Source of the DNA: Sphaerolaimus hirsutus
Taxonomy: Eukaryota; Nematoda; Chromadorea; Monhysterida; Sphaerolaimidae
NCBI GenBank assembly: GCA_964036195.1
Contig: OZ038460.1
Coordinates: 13,767,504-13,831,503, forward strand
Reading direction: 5' to 3'
Length of the DNA stretch: 64,000 bases
The position numbers were made by a program, and so were the translations under genes. This document shows, in pieces, positions 63,345 through 64,000 of this stretch. Below the pieces are notes generated by a model. It had not been told where the DNA came from and did not search any database. It saw only the letters and a list, made by a program, of their open reading frames with translations. Positions within the stretch are counted from its first letter, which is position 1; each line of letters starts with the position of its first letter.

Positions 63345-63778
63345 TACCGTGTATCCTCTAATAAGTCCCCAGGGGGGTTATTTTTTGTCAGAGTTTTTGA
63401 GGGGGGAGTTTTTCAGAGGGTGTGTTTTTTTCCCACAGAAAGCTTGAAATTAATTCATTCTATGAATGAATTCTGTCAACTCGTGAAATCCATGTATTTA
63501 ACAGTTCAACAACAACAGCAAAAAGGTGTGTATACACTGCGTACATGTTATGTATCTGCTTCCGCTGCCATACATAGATATTCTTTTGTATTTTCATCGA
63601 TCGTTTTTGTAAATTTTGTAGCATATTTTTCACCCAGAGGGGGGAGTTATTCGAGGGGGGAGAGTTATTCGAGGCGGGAGAGTTATTCGAGGGGAGTTAG
63701 ATTTTCGTCCGAGCTTGTGAGGGGCGTTATATAAGGGGGGATTTATTCGAGGGGGTCTTATTCCGAGGATATACGGTA
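63345..63778. repeat. Family C element
   Basis: TACCGTGTATCCTCTAATAA to TTATTCCGAGGATATACGGTA. The interior AGAGTTATTCGAGG units and CAACAACAACAGCAAAAAGG match the 50417-50846 copy in reverse orientation. Confidence 0.75.
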
Positions 63779-63865
63779 CTTCCCCCCACGACACGTCTGG
63801 ACCTTAGGCAGATATCAACGGTATTTTCACCTCATGTTCTCCCAACCCCCCTGCTCCTATCGCAG

Positions 63866-64000
63866 AAATACCGCAATAATGATCTCCCGACGTGCTTTAC
63901 ACAAAAATCATCAAACTCATCAAGGTGCACAAGAATTAGCACAATATTTTTTGATGACTATGGATTAGTGTAGTAGTGGGACATAACGTTAAGGTCAAAA
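63866..64000 (+). other. Possible exon at window end
   Basis: A good acceptor (CTCCTATCGCAG) is followed by an open frame KYRNNDLPTCF... to TAG at about 63967. There is no recognisable domain and no linked donor. Kept only as a candidate. Confidence 0.15.

Overview
This window looks like nuclear DNA from an invertebrate animal. The genes are split into many short exons by long introns. The proteins are typical bilaterian families: a TRH/EFLGamide-type peptide receptor, a Quaking/How STAR protein, the GPI-anchor enzyme PIG-O, a secreted trypsin-like protease and a receptor tyrosine phosphatase. Introns and intergenic DNA are packed with small terminal-inverted-repeat (TIR) elements, often nested. 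The phylum cannot be fixed from the sequence alone.

Layout. 1-4338 (+): last seven exons of a thyrotropin-releasing-hormone-receptor-like GPCR (third intracellular loop to C-tail). 5130-7865 (+): a 5'-truncated, frameshifted non-LTR retrotransposon. 8269-9140 (-): a compact three-exon gene of unknown function. 9804-11998: a short interspersed element split by a young non-autonomous copia-type LTR retrotransposon. 12.0-20.5 kb: no recognisable gene; long inverted repeats, foldbacks and two CpG-rich tracts. 20712-26194 (+): complete eight-exon Quaking/How gene (427 aa). 26.2-33.9 kb: repeats only. 33891-42909 (+): complete fifteen-exon PIG-O gene (1049 aa). 43360-44834: a 1.47-kb near-perfect palindrome. 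45143-50034 (+): seven-exon serine protease (299 aa). 55149-62730 (+): nine exons encoding the membrane helix and single phosphatase domain of a receptor PTP, with a doubtful fibronectin-like exon upstream.

The genes do not form a pathway. What ties the window together is its mobile DNA. Two TIR families share the outer end GGTGCCAGT. Family A continues into CCC...CTGTAAAATG and family B into TCCGCAAATTG. Copies of both also lie scattered in non-coding DNA, but at least four introns in three unrelated genes begin and end exactly at the ends of such elements: GPCR 106-301, protease 47447-47801, protease 49721-49912 and PIG-O 40324-40499. In a fifth (PIG-O intron 1) a family B end supplies the 3' splice site. 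These are introner-like elements, transposons that became introns. Two of them lack an AG at the position that protein continuity requires.

Other families: three hAT-like groups with 8-bp target duplications (TAGGGATGG, TAGTGATGG and CAGGGACG ends); a family with TATACTCGGCGGAC ends; one with TACCGTATTTCCTCGAA ends; CACACTAGT-ended families; and AACGTAAA-rich long inverted repeats. Exon joins were checked by reading phase: every coding sum is a multiple of three. Boundaries in poorly conserved parts remain predictions.
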